From an uncultured Eubacteriales bacterium (GTDB taxonomy: Bacteria; Bacillota; Clostridia; Oscillospirales; Acutalibacteraceae), in NCBI GenBank assembly GCA_934486915.1, contig CAKSRC010000024.1:1-19530 (forward strand): a DNA stretch of 19,530 nucleotides, written 5' to 3'. Each line of letters starts with the position of its first letter. Position 1 is the stretch's first letter. Below, piece after piece: positions 7,310-14,334 of the stretch. The notes under the pieces are model-generated. The model worked only from the letters and a program-made list of their open reading frames with translations, was not told where the DNA came from and searched no databases. The position numbers and the translations under genes were made by a program.

Positions 7310-8713
7310 TTAAAGCGGAATATTAGAATGTTTTTTCGGTAGACCCGATACTCTTTTTCCTTCTAAGAAATCCAAAATGGACAAAAGCTTACTTCTTGTG
7401 TCGACAGGACAAATAATATCATCAATAAATCCGTCTGATGCTGCCATAAATGCAGATGCACCGGTTTCTTCATATGTCCTTATTAATTTCTTTTTATCAT
7501 TTATAGGATCTTTTAAATCCTTCATTTTAGAATTTAATAAAACTTGTACTGCTGTTTTAGGTTCAAGCGGAGATATAACGGCACTTGGCCAAGCTATAGT
7601 AGCGTCTGCTCCCGAGCCTTTTCCTGCTATAGCAATATAAACAGCACCATAAGCTTTTCCAACTATCAGGTTGACCTTTGCAGTCGTTGCTTCTGAATAT
7701 ACACACGATAGCTTTGTAGCCTCTTTAAGTGATGAAAAGCCCTTAGAGTTTATTATAGTTATTATAGGAATTGAAAACGCATCACAAAATCTAATCATTC
7801 TCGAGGCCTTAGAGGATGAATCCTCATCTATAATTCCATCTTGGTTATTACTTGAGGAAACTATTCCTATAGTATATCCGCCTAATCTGCCAAATCCCGT
7901 AATTATAGAAAGACCGTATCTAGGCTGAATTTCTATAAAGCTTTTAGAATCGCACACAGCCGCTACAACTTTTTTCATTGACTCGACATTATTAGGTTCA
8001 CTTATATTTTGAGCAACTAAATCCAATTCCTTTAGTGAACTTACGCTTTCATTAAAATCACGAACATTTGCTTTAGATAGATTGTTAATAGGAAACATAG
8101 ATATTAATTTCTTGGTCTTGTTAATTGCGTCTGTTTCATTTATTGCCACAATATGAACTAAACCGTTATCTTCGGCATCGTTTGAAGAGGCATTTTCATC
8201 TATAGTGCTTATACCAAGTCTTGCGGATTTCTGCATAATTACAAAATCAGAAGATACCGAGAGCATCGCATTTGTACCAAGATTTGCACCTAAAATCACG
8301 GAAATTCTCGGCACTACTCCCGACAAATTATTGTAAAGCTTTAATACTTCACCATACTCATCCAAAAGTCCATTGCCTTCACTAAGCTTTGCTCCTATTG
8401 AATCGTATATTCCAATTATAGGTATACCGGTCTTAGCCGCAAGCTCACATACTTTCTTTATTTTTTTGAGTTGAGCCTTAGACATTGCCCCGCCGTCTCT
8501 GTCAGAATCCTGACAAAAGGCATAAGATGCAACACCGTCAATCAAACCATAACCTGTTATGACCTCGGCATATCCGTCTGCAGACTTAACAAACGCATCT
8601 ATTTCTGAAAACGTGCCCGAATCAAACAGCGATAAAAGGCGTTTATACCCTTTTGTTTTATTGTATTCATTATTTTGATCTTCAATAAATCTTAGTTTCT
8701 TTTCTATATTCAT
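7310..8713 (-). CDS. Acyl-CoA carboxyltransferase subunit (12S-like, divergent)
   Basis: A two-domain crotonase-fold carboxyltransferase (467 residues) related to methylmalonyl-CoA decarboxylase alpha, propionyl-CoA carboxylase beta and transcarboxylase 12S. The N-terminal half has YGLIDG and the RDGGAMSKAQ segment. The C-terminal half has SKASRMIRFCDAFSIPIITI and KAYGAVYIA followed by GADATIAWPSAVISPLEP. It is shorter than the roughly 510-residue canonical proteins, and the usual DvPGFlpG loop is replaced by INSKGFSSLKEA. The substrate (methylmalonyl-CoA, acetyl-CoA or other) cannot be read from sequence. A TTG at 8725 would add four residues, but GGAGG at 8719-8723 overlaps it and points to the ATG at 8713. 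It is first in its operon, with a promoter at 8747-8775. Confidence 0.88.
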   Translation of the reverse strand: MNIEKKLRFIEDQNNEYNKTKGYKRLLSLFDSGTFSEIDAFVKSADGYAEVITGYGLIDGVASYAFCQDSDRDGGAMSKAQLKKIKKVCELAAKTGIPIIGIYDSIGAKLSEGNGLLDEYGEVLKLYNNLSGVVPRISVILGANLGTNAMLSVSSDFVIMQKSARLGISTIDENASSNDAEDNGLVHIVAINETDAINKTKKLISMFPINNLSKANVRDFNESVSSLKELDLVAQNISEPNNVESMKKVVAAVCDSKSFIEIQPRYGLSIITGFGRLGGYTIGIVSSSNNQDGIIDEDSSSKASRMIRFCDAFSIPIITIINSKGFSSLKEATKLSCVYSEATTAKVNLIVGKAYGAVYIAIAGKGSGADATIAWPSAVISPLEPKTAVQVLLNSKMKDLKDPINDKKKLIRTYEETGASAFMAASDGFIDDIICPVDTRSKLLSILDFLEGKRVSGLPKKHSNIPL

Positions 8714-8746
8714 ATTATCCTCCAATATTTAGAGTCTTTAGTTATT

Positions 8747-8775
8747 ATTATATAATACCAACTAAAAAATAACAA
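8747..8775 (-). promoter_or_regulatory. Sigma-A-type promoter for the biotin module
   Basis: On the minus strand the -35 box is TTGTTA (8775-8770), followed by a 17-base spacer and a perfect TATAAT (8752-8747). It starts six bases after the stop of the small acetyltransferase-like gene. The module can therefore be transcribed separately, although no terminator blocks read-through from upstream. Confidence 0.8.
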
Positions 8776-8781
8776 TATTCA

Positions 8782-9102
8782 TTAATAGCTGCATCTTAAA
8801 TTTATATTGTTTACGTCCACAAAGCATTTATTATTATCGTATTTACAATTAAATTTTTTTAAAGCTTCAACTTGTTCATATGATTCAAAAATAGATATAT
8901 CTCTATTAAGTAAATAAGAAAAGGTTGCTTTTAAAAGCGCATCGGAAATTATATTATCTGAATCCTTATTATATAGTTTAACCAATAAGGCTTTGTTATC
9001 CACTATATCAAATGCTATATATCCTAATTCTTGTCCATTATCCCTAGCTTTTAGTATTATTGCGCTGTTGTTAATATCTTCATCCGGCAAAATCGTAATC
9101 AT
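8782..9102 (-). CDS. Small GNAT-like protein, function unknown
   Basis: A 106-residue soluble protein. The sequence alternates strands and helices like a shortened GNAT acetyltransferase: GQELGYIAFDIVDNKALLVKL resembles the strand pair before the acetyl-CoA site, ISDALLKATFSYLLNR resembles the following helix, and EALKKFNCKYDNNKCFVDV resembles the C-terminal strand pair. The usual Q/RxxGxG/A acetyl-CoA loop is not evident, so activity is doubtful. The start has AAGGTG 12 bases upstream. It is 23 bases after rluB and probably the last gene of the site-2 protease/scp cluster. GNAT assignment is an inference from pattern only. Confidence 0.6.
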   Translation of the reverse strand: MITILPDEDINNSAIILKARDNGQELGYIAFDIVDNKALLVKLYNKDSDNIISDALLKATFSYLLNRDISIFESYEQVEALKKFNCKYDNNKCFVDVNNINLRCSY

Positions 9103-9125
9103 TTTATTGTCTTACACCTTATAAT

Positions 9126-9857
9126 CTAATAAATATTTTTGGCAGTAAGTTTCTTTAGTTCTTCGGCTGTAAGCTCCCTGTAATCTCCAGGAGCCAACAT
9201 ACCAAGTTTTACATTGCCTATAGCCGTCCTCTTAAGTCTCGCAACTTCGACTCCAAGTTTCTCGCACATTTTTCTTATTTGTCTATTGCGTCCCTCATAA
9301 AGTATAATCTCTAAAACTACTCTGCCCGGTTGTTTTACTATTACTCTTGCATCTGCAGGCATGGTTTTTCTTCCGTCAATCTCCATACCTATATTAAATT
9401 GAGCCAACTGCTCTTCAGTGATATCCGGTTTTACAGTTACCCTGTATTTCTTAGGAATATGTTTTGACGGGTGCATCATCTTATTAGCAAAATCCCCGTC
9501 ATTAGTCATTAAGATAAGCCCTTCGGAATCCCTATCAAGTCTTCCCACGGGATAAAGTCTCGCATCAATATCAGATACAAGCTCCGCTACACATTTTCTC
9601 CCTTGCTCGTCACTCATAGTTGTGACAAAGCCTCTTGGTTTATGAAGCATTATATAATAAAGTTTTTTTGATGGCACAACCTTTTTACCATTAACAGTTA
9701 TTTTATCCTTAATAGGTTCTATTTTATCCCCTATTTTTGCAACAACTCCATTAACTTTAACGGCACCCTTACTTATTAAATCTTCAGACTTTCTCCTAGA
9801 TGCCACCCCGCAGTCCGCTAAAAATTTTTGGAGCCTTACCATTTTATTATTGCCCAT
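9126..9857 (-). CDS. rluB: rRNA pseudouridine synthase, RluB/RsuA family
   Basis: Isomerises a specific uridine in rRNA to pseudouridine. In Gram-positive bacteria the scp-linked member usually acts on 23S rRNA (RluB type). An S4 RNA-binding domain covers about residues 6-66 (VRLQKFLADCGVASRRKSE). The catalytic domain begins at IMLHKPRGFVTT and carries the family motif PVGRLDRDSEGLILMTND, with catalytic aspartate D108. RNRQIRKMCEKLG follows near the C-terminus. The 243 residues match the family. Ribosome binding is through AAAGGA about seven bases before the ATG. It follows the carboxypeptidase gene by 29 bases, as in the B. subtilis scp-dacB-rluB region, but spmA and spmB are missing between them. 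Confidence 0.93.
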   Translation of the reverse strand: MGNNKMVRLQKFLADCGVASRRKSEDLISKGAVKVNGVVAKIGDKIEPIKDKITVNGKKVVPSKKLYYIMLHKPRGFVTTMSDEQGRKCVAELVSDIDARLYPVGRLDRDSEGLILMTNDGDFANKMMHPSKHIPKKYRVTVKPDITEEQLAQFNIGMEIDGRKTMPADARVIVKQPGRVVLEIILYEGRNRQIRKMCEKLGVEVARLKRTAIGNVKLGMLAPGDYRELTAEELKKLTAKNIY

Positions 9858-9886
9858 TTTATTATCCTTTCTTTTTTAATTAATCC

Positions 9887-11035
9887 TTAAGAGAACATAT
9901 GAACGAAGAAATCCACAATTTTATCAAAAAATCCTTTTTGTTCATATTTATATTCTGCTAAATCATTTGAAATAAGTTCATTTGTCGCTATTATATTATC
10001 ATCTAAATAATATATAACTTTCCCCACAACTTGACCCTTTTCTATAGGTGCATTTAAAAATTGAGGTACTTCTATGGTACTTGTAATCCTATTTGCATCT
10101 TCATTATTCACCGTAACGTTTTTTTCCATTTTTACATTCGCTGATATTGAACTTTTATCAGAGCCCACCACATTGATAGAGATATCTTCACTTAAAGGTT
10201 CCAACTTTACTAAACTTACTTTTGAAAAGCCATAGTCATATAACTTTTTATGATCATCCCAATCGCTATGCGCATTAAGAGTTACTGCCACAAGCCTTAG
10301 CCCATCCTTTTCAGCGCAAGACACAAGGCACCTGCCGGCCTTTTCGGTAAATCCCGTTTTGATTCCAATGCAATCCTTATATTGCCACAAAAGTTTATTA
10401 TGATTTCTATATGTACGGCTCTCATTAGGTTTTATAAAGGGCACCTTAATGGTCTTACACTTAACTGTATCGTAAAATTCTTTATTTTCCATAGCGTAGG
10501 CACCCAATATAGCCATATCCCTCGCCGTTGAATAGTGGTCATCTCTATTAAGCCCTGAAGCTGTAGCGAAGTTTGTGTCATTCATACCTATAAGTTTTGC
10601 CTTTTCATTCATAAGCTCACAAAATTTATCATTACTGCCTGCTATAGCGATAGCTATCGAGTTTGCGGCATCATTCCCTGAACACATCATCATACCCTTA
10701 GCAAGATTTTTCAGTGTTATTACATTCCCAGGCAACAGCCCCATAGATGAACCTTCTACCCTTACCATTTGATCTGTAATCTCGACCTCTCTATCGGATG
10801 ATTGAGTTCTTTCAAAAGTAAGAAGCGCAGTCATAATTTTTGTTGTACTTGCCATTGGAAGTCTTTGATTCTCATTTTTAGAGTATAAGGGTTTTCCTGT
10901 ATCGGCACATATTAATATCGCAGACTTGGCAGATAAACTTAATGGTTCTGAACTCACATTATCGTCTGCCGCTGCCTTTATAGGAAATACACAAATTAAA
11001 AATATTAAAAGTAAGCAGCTAAATCGTTTTAACAA
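9887..11035 (-). CDS. D-alanyl-D-alanine carboxypeptidase (DacF/DacB type)
   Basis: An exported penicillin-binding protein that trims the terminal D-Ala from peptidoglycan stem peptides. Residues 1-23 form a signal peptide (basic MLKRFS, hydrophobic core, AAA cleavage area). The three catalytic motifs of peptidase family S11 are present: STTK (63-66, nucleophile S63), SGN (119-121) and KTG (226-228). A beta-rich C-terminal domain follows, and the end (FFDKIVDFFVHMF) could be an amphipathic membrane anchor. The start is TTG, nine bases after GGAAGG, and no better in-frame ATG is near. Location next to ytfJ and the scp genes suggests a sporulation or cortex role, but DacA-like vegetative function is possible. 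A 75-nt dyad lies upstream. Confidence 0.93.
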   Translation of the reverse strand: MLKRFSCLLLIFLICVFPIKAAADDNVSSEPLSLSAKSAILICADTGKPLYSKNENQRLPMASTTKIMTALLTFERTQSSDREVEITDQMVRVEGSSMGLLPGNVITLKNLAKGMMMCSGNDAANSIAIAIAGSNDKFCELMNEKAKLIGMNDTNFATASGLNRDDHYSTARDMAILGAYAMENKEFYDTVKCKTIKVPFIKPNESRTYRNHNKLLWQYKDCIGIKTGFTEKAGRCLVSCAEKDGLRLVAVTLNAHSDWDDHKKLYDYGFSKVSLVKLEPLSEDISINVVGSDKSSISANVKMEKNVTVNNEDANRITSTIEVPQFLNAPIEKGQVVGKVIYYLDDNIIATNELISNDLAEYKYEQKGFFDKIVDFFVHMFS

Positions 11036-11086
11036 CGCAAAACACCTTCCATTTTAAAACGGTTCAACTTAGATATGTATATTAAA

Positions 11087-11161
11087 GCAACCGCCTGTTA
11101 TTATTAATACATCATATGCAATAAATAAATTGATATATGCTTAATAATTAAATACGGTTGC
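11087..11161. repeat. Long imperfect inverted repeat upstream of the carboxypeptidase gene
   Basis: GCAACCG (11087-11093) pairs with CGGTTGC (11155-11161). Inside, ATTATTAA (11100-11107) pairs with TTAATAAT (11141-11148), and CAAT (11119-11122) pairs with ATTG (11129-11132) around a 6-base loop. Together they can form a 75-nt rod with interruptions. The minus-strand RNA downstream is only weakly U-rich, so this is not a textbook terminator. It fills most of the gap between ytfJ and the carboxypeptidase gene. Confidence 0.6.
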
Positions 11162-11176
11162 CCTTATTATTTTAAA

Positions 11177-11593
11177 TTAAATTTCTTCTTCTCTACTTGA
11201 AAATTTAACTTCCTTTTTTGTTTCACCTTTTTTAAATGTCTTTGCAACCTTGTCTATCAAATCCGGAAGCATACCTATTATTCTATCGGTCGAATTATTA
11301 AATGGTTCTACTTGAAGAAGTTTTGCATCTCCATTTGATATTGAAATAAAAGCAATAGGAGTTATGGTAATACCGGCTCCGCTTCCGCCACCAAATAAAT
11401 TTTCGTTTTCAGCCTTCTTATTAGGAAAATCAGAACCTCCGGACGCAAATCCATAGGTCACCTTCGAAACGGGGATTATTACCGTACCGTCGGCTACAGT
11501 AATAGGGTCACCAATTACTGTATTTACATCCACCATCTCTTTAATTTTTTCCATGGTAATACCCATTATTCCTTCTACTTTGCCGTTTGACAT
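11177..11593 (-). CDS. ytfJ: Sporulation protein YtfJ (GerW family)
   Basis: YtfJ/GerW proteins are made in spore-forming Firmicutes and are needed for efficient germination; the biochemical role is not settled. This 138-residue protein shows the family core: VEGIMGITMEKIKEMVDVNT, then GDPITVADGTVIIPVSKV, YGFASGGSDF, and a glycine-rich GGGSGAGITITP. The C-terminal part (KLLQVEPFNN through LIDKVAKTF) is typical too. Reading frames from GTG at 11605 or ATG at 11599 are possible, but AAGGTGG is eight bases before the ATG at 11593, which also matches the family start. It sits 21 bases after the DUF2953 gene, the same pairing as ytfI-ytfJ in Bacillus. Confidence 0.92.
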   Translation of the reverse strand: MSNGKVEGIMGITMEKIKEMVDVNTVIGDPITVADGTVIIPVSKVTYGFASGGSDFPNKKAENENLFGGGSGAGITITPIAFISISNGDAKLLQVEPFNNSTDRIIGMLPDLIDKVAKTFKKGETKKEVKFSSREEEI

Positions 11594-11614
11594 AAACATT
11601 CCCACCTTACAACT

Positions 11615-12253
11615 TTATTTATTCTTTTGATATTTAAGCTTAAACATACATTTCATAATATCGCACATAACTGCAAATGCCAATGATACAACTCTAAACA
11701 TCCTAACATTGGCTTTAAACCTAAGTTCTAAACAAGACTCTTGGTAATTAAACCCGGGTATTATATTCACTTTGGATTTTTTTAAAACTCTATTGGTATA
11801 AAATAATGACTGTAAATAATAAGCTATAGACGATATCGTCCCGTACTTTATAGCTGTATCGGATGCGTCCTCACCTACTATAACATAATTAATATCTACT
11901 AAATTTGCTTTTATATGAGTTATAAATTTTTTTACACGTTTTAGAATAATGACCATAAGCTCTTTAAAAATTTTTGTAGAACTAAATATACCATTCTCTT
12001 TTATTGTGTCTAAAAAGGACTTCTTACTTTCCTTTTTTGAATTGGATATTTTTTTCTCTTTTTTATTAAGATCATTGCTACCATTTTGGTTTCCCCTTTC
12101 GTTGCCATTATTTGAATTAAACTTAAAAGAGAAACATAAAAACCTTAATTTTAAAAGAAGTTCATCTTCATATAGAACAGTAACATATATAGGAGAAATA
12201 AAAACAAAAACCAAAAAGGCAATTATTATTAAAATAATATATATTGCAGTCAT
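11615..12253 (-). CDS. DUF2953 membrane protein (YtfI-like)
   Basis: A 212-residue protein with one N-terminal membrane segment (about residues 2-24, IYIILIIIAFLVFVFISPIY). A beta-like segment follows (VTVLYEDELLLKLRFLCFSFKF), then a strongly basic, Asn/Ser/Lys-rich linker at about 50-82. The C-terminal half includes IKANLVDINYVIVGEDASDTAIKYGTISSIAYYLQ, here with the GEDASDTA turn at about 138-145, and a final hydrophobic stretch. This layout and the position directly before ytfJ match the DUF2953/YtfI family, which is linked to sporulation genes by neighbourhood but has no proven activity. GGAGG lies six bases before the ATG. Confidence 0.85.
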   Translation of the reverse strand: MTAIYIILIIIAFLVFVFISPIYVTVLYEDELLLKLRFLCFSFKFNSNNGNERGNQNGSNDLNKKEKKISNSKKESKKSFLDTIKENGIFSSTKIFKELMVIILKRVKKFITHIKANLVDINYVIVGEDASDTAIKYGTISSIAYYLQSLFYTNRVLKKSKVNIIPGFNYQESCLELRFKANVRMFRVVSLAFAVMCDIMKCMFKLKYQKNK

Positions 12254-12289
12254 TTTTATCCTCCATATCTCAATGTTTAATCGTTATAT

Positions 12290-12832
12290 TTATTTATCGT
12301 TTGACGACTCGGGAATTTCATTCTCTCTTTTTATAGCAGGCAGCTCATTTATACTATTAATCTTAAAACAATTTAAAAATGTAGTACTTGTCCCATAAAG
12401 CAAGGGTCTGCCAGGTAATTCCAATCGTCCTTTTTCCTCTATAAGCTTTTTATTGACTAAGCTTGATATTACTCCTGCGCAATCAACTCCCCTTATTTGC
12501 TCGACAAATGCTTTTGTTACCGGCTGATTATAGGCAATTATAGCCAATACCTCCATAGCAGCATCCGAAAGAGGGGTGCTTCTCCTTATATCCATAGCCT
12601 TTCTTACATAGTCCCCACATTCATAGGATGAACACATTTGATATTCATTATCATATTTTAAAATACGTATCCCACTATCTTCCGCATTAAATTTTTTTAT
12701 TAAATCCTCAAGAATGTTCCTAATAGTCCTTTTATCTACATCAAACACTTGATTAAATCTATCTAAAGATATGGGCTCACCGCTTGAAAATAAAATTGCT
12801 TCTATTGCGGCCCTTATTTCCTTAATATTCAT
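12290..12832 (-). CDS. scpB: Segregation and condensation protein B
   Basis: ScpB is a paired winged-helix protein that dimerises and binds the ScpA C-terminus and joins SMC in the bacterial condensin. The family core is clear: IKEIRAAIEAILFSSGEPIS at the start, PLSDAAMEVLAIIAYNQPVTKAFVEQIRGVDC (about residues 86-117), and GRPLLYGTSTTFLNCF (about 140-155). The length of 180 residues is normal. The longest frame begins at TTG 12853, but ATG 12832 has a GGTGGTGA site just upstream, gives the family N-terminus and overlaps the scpA stop by 11 bases, which implies translational coupling. Confidence 0.95.
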   Translation of the reverse strand: MNIKEIRAAIEAILFSSGEPISLDRFNQVFDVDKRTIRNILEDLIKKFNAEDSGIRILKYDNEYQMCSSYECGDYVRKAMDIRRSTPLSDAAMEVLAIIAYNQPVTKAFVEQIRGVDCAGVISSLVNKKLIEEKGRLELPGRPLLYGTSTTFLNCFKINSINELPAIKRENEIPESSNDK

Positions 12833-13547
12833 TTCTTTCACCACCATTAACAAGCCTTATAAAAGTTTTTGATTCTTTTTCTTCAAGACGAACTCTTTTG
12901 CCCTTGATAAGCTCCAGCACTGCAAGAAATGTAGCTACTAATTCGGATCTTTCTTGATTTCGTTCAAATACTTTATTGTACTCCAAAATATTAACTTTCC
13001 ATAATTTCCTCAAAATATGTATTATCCTTGAGTTTACTGATATAACTTTTTTGCTTATTATTTGCGAAAGTTTTCCTTTAGATGGAGGAATTATCTTTAT
13101 ATTTTTCCCTGAAATTCTTAAATAGGCATCTAAAAGTTCTTTTACGTTGTGATTTCTCTTATATTCAGTATCAAAATCAATATCAGCCGCTTCTCTCGCA
13201 AATGAATCAAAGCTTATAATATTCGATAAAATCGATGCCATCCTTTTACATTCACGGTACTCAATAAGCTGCCCTTCAAGCTCTTTCTTTAATTCTTGGC
13301 CTTCTTCATGCTTTGGAAGTAGTGATACTGTTTTAATATATACAAGTCTTGCCGCCATCTCTAGAAATTCGCTTGCAATCTCCATATCTTCTTCTTGCAT
13401 TTTTTTTATATAACTCATATATTGATCCAATATTTCAGCAATTTGAATATCGTATATATTGAGTTTGTGCTTGGAAATTAAGTGAAGAAGCAAATCAAGC
13501 GGACCTTCAAACTCCGTTTTTTCTAATTTATATTCTATTTTTTCCAT
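12822..13547 (-). CDS. scpA: Segregation and condensation protein A
   Basis: ScpA is the kleisin that bridges the two SMC heads in bacterial condensin and is needed for chromosome segregation. The N-terminal KTEFEGPLDLLLHLISKHKLNIYDI motif (about residues 10-34), the LEMAARLVYIKTVSLLP helix (about 63-79) and the C-terminal winged helix with FLAVLELIKGKRVRLEE (about 207-223) are all family-typical. The length of 241 residues is usual. Its ATG lies eight bases after the site-2 protease stop codon, with only a weak AGGA site inside that gene, so translation probably relies on coupling. The 3' end overlaps scpB. Confidence 0.96.
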   Translation of the reverse strand: MEKIEYKLEKTEFEGPLDLLLHLISKHKLNIYDIQIAEILDQYMSYIKKMQEEDMEIASEFLEMAARLVYIKTVSLLPKHEEGQELKKELEGQLIEYRECKRMASILSNIISFDSFAREAADIDFDTEYKRNHNVKELLDAYLRISGKNIKIIPPSKGKLSQIISKKVISVNSRIIHILRKLWKVNILEYNKVFERNQERSELVATFLAVLELIKGKRVRLEEKESKTFIRLVNGGERNEY

Positions 13548-13555
13548 ATTTAAAA

Positions 13556-14212
13556 TTATAATCCTACAATATACATCATGCCATTATATATATAATACTG
13601 CAAATAGCTTAATGGTACACTTAAAACTCCAAGCAAGATAAGTGCAAGTAAAACTAATGATATGATACCTTGATATTGTGCATATTTATATATAATCCTA
13701 TCAGGCAAAAATGCTTCTAATATCTTAGAACCGTCAAGAGGAGGCAATGGAATTAAATTGAAAACCGCAATCCCTATGTTTATCGTTATATAATACTTAA
13801 AGAATGTTACTGCTCCTATAAATATACTTATAGGTAGTATTCCACTTGTGAAAACAAGTAGCCTCAACAAAATAGCCCCTACAAATGCAGCCAAAAGGTT
13901 TGAGATAGGTCCTGCTATAGCGGTAATAGCCATACCTGATTTTGGATTTTTAAAGTTTCTTGGATCGACAGGGACAGGTTTTGCCCAACCAAAACCAAAT
14001 AATAATATACCTAATGCTCCTAGTGGATCAACATGATCTAATGGATTCATAGAAAGTCTTCCGCTATACTTAGCGGTTTTATCGCCTAATTTACCCGCAA
14101 CCCATCCATGTGCATACTCATGAAGAGGTAAAACGGTAAAAATAATAATCACTGATGCAAGGATTCTCATTAACACATCTTGAAAAGTAATATTTGGATT
14201 TAAAAACCACAT
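13556..14212 (-). CDS. Site-2 protease family (M50) membrane metalloprotease
   Basis: An integral-membrane zinc metalloprotease of the small YwhC-like group. The zinc-binding catalytic motif HEYAH (residues 31-35) sits in the first hydrophobic segment, and the third ligand is in NLIPLPPLDGSKIL (D160). About five to six hydrophobic segments cover its 218 residues, including a GPISNLLAAF turn near 101-110. It has no PDZ domain and no CBS pair, unlike RseP or SpoIVFB. Substrates are unknown. A promoter (14240-14268) and AAAGGAG 11 bases before the ATG mark it as the first gene of the cluster. Linkage to scpA-scpB is common in Clostridia. Confidence 0.93.
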   Translation of the reverse strand: MWFLNPNITFQDVLMRILASVIIIFTVLPLHEYAHGWVAGKLGDKTAKYSGRLSMNPLDHVDPLGALGILLFGFGWAKPVPVDPRNFKNPKSGMAITAIAGPISNLLAAFVGAILLRLLVFTSGILPISIFIGAVTFFKYYITINIGIAVFNLIPLPPLDGSKILEAFLPDRIIYKYAQYQGIISLVLLALILLGVLSVPLSYLQYYIYNGMMYIVGL

Positions 14213-14239
14213 TAATTAATTCACTCCTTTTAATATATG

Positions 14240-14268
14240 ATTATACTTGTTAATGCCATAAAATACAA
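14240..14268 (-). promoter_or_regulatory. Sigma-A-type promoter of the site-2 protease/scp cluster
   Basis: On the minus strand the -35 box is TTGTAT (14268-14263), followed by a 17-base spacer and a perfect TATAAT (14245-14240). A 7-base inverted repeat, TACTTGT (14244-14250) and ACAAGTA (14265-14271), touches both boxes and could be an operator. Confidence 0.78.
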
Positions 14269-14286
14269 GTACCAACCAAAAATGAA

Positions 14287-14327
14287 GGCCATTAAAAGCG
14301 TCTAAAGATGAATAGCTCTTAATGGCC
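14287..14327 (-). terminator. Terminator after the P-type ATPase gene
   Basis: On the minus strand GGCCAUUAAGAGC pairs with GCUUUUAAUGGCC over 13 positions (one G-U) with a 15-nt loop, followed by UUCAUUUUUGG. It lies eight bases past the ATPase stop codon and upstream of the next promoter. Confidence 0.88.
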
Positions 14328-14334
14328 TAAAGTA

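Noticed and set aside
5489..8713. Na+-pumping oxaloacetate or methylmalonyl-CoA decarboxylase operon
   Set aside because: No membrane beta subunit (OadB/MmdB) or small gamma/delta subunit is encoded in the cluster, although one elsewhere in the genome cannot be excluded.
8714..8725. TTG start for the carboxyltransferase at 8725
   Set aside because: This TTG overlaps the GGAGG sequence itself; the ATG at 8713 is at a proper distance.
11036..11176. Sigma-F or sigma-G promoter for the carboxypeptidase gene
   Set aside because: GCATA-like -35 elements occur, but no matching -10 element is found at the right spacing, so the call would be guesswork.
11949..12398. 149-residue plus-strand open frame
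   Set aside because: It lies opposite the DUF2953 and scpB genes, is extremely Phe/Leu/Ser/Lys-rich as expected for the reverse of AT-rich lysine codons, and has no family features. It is a shadow frame.
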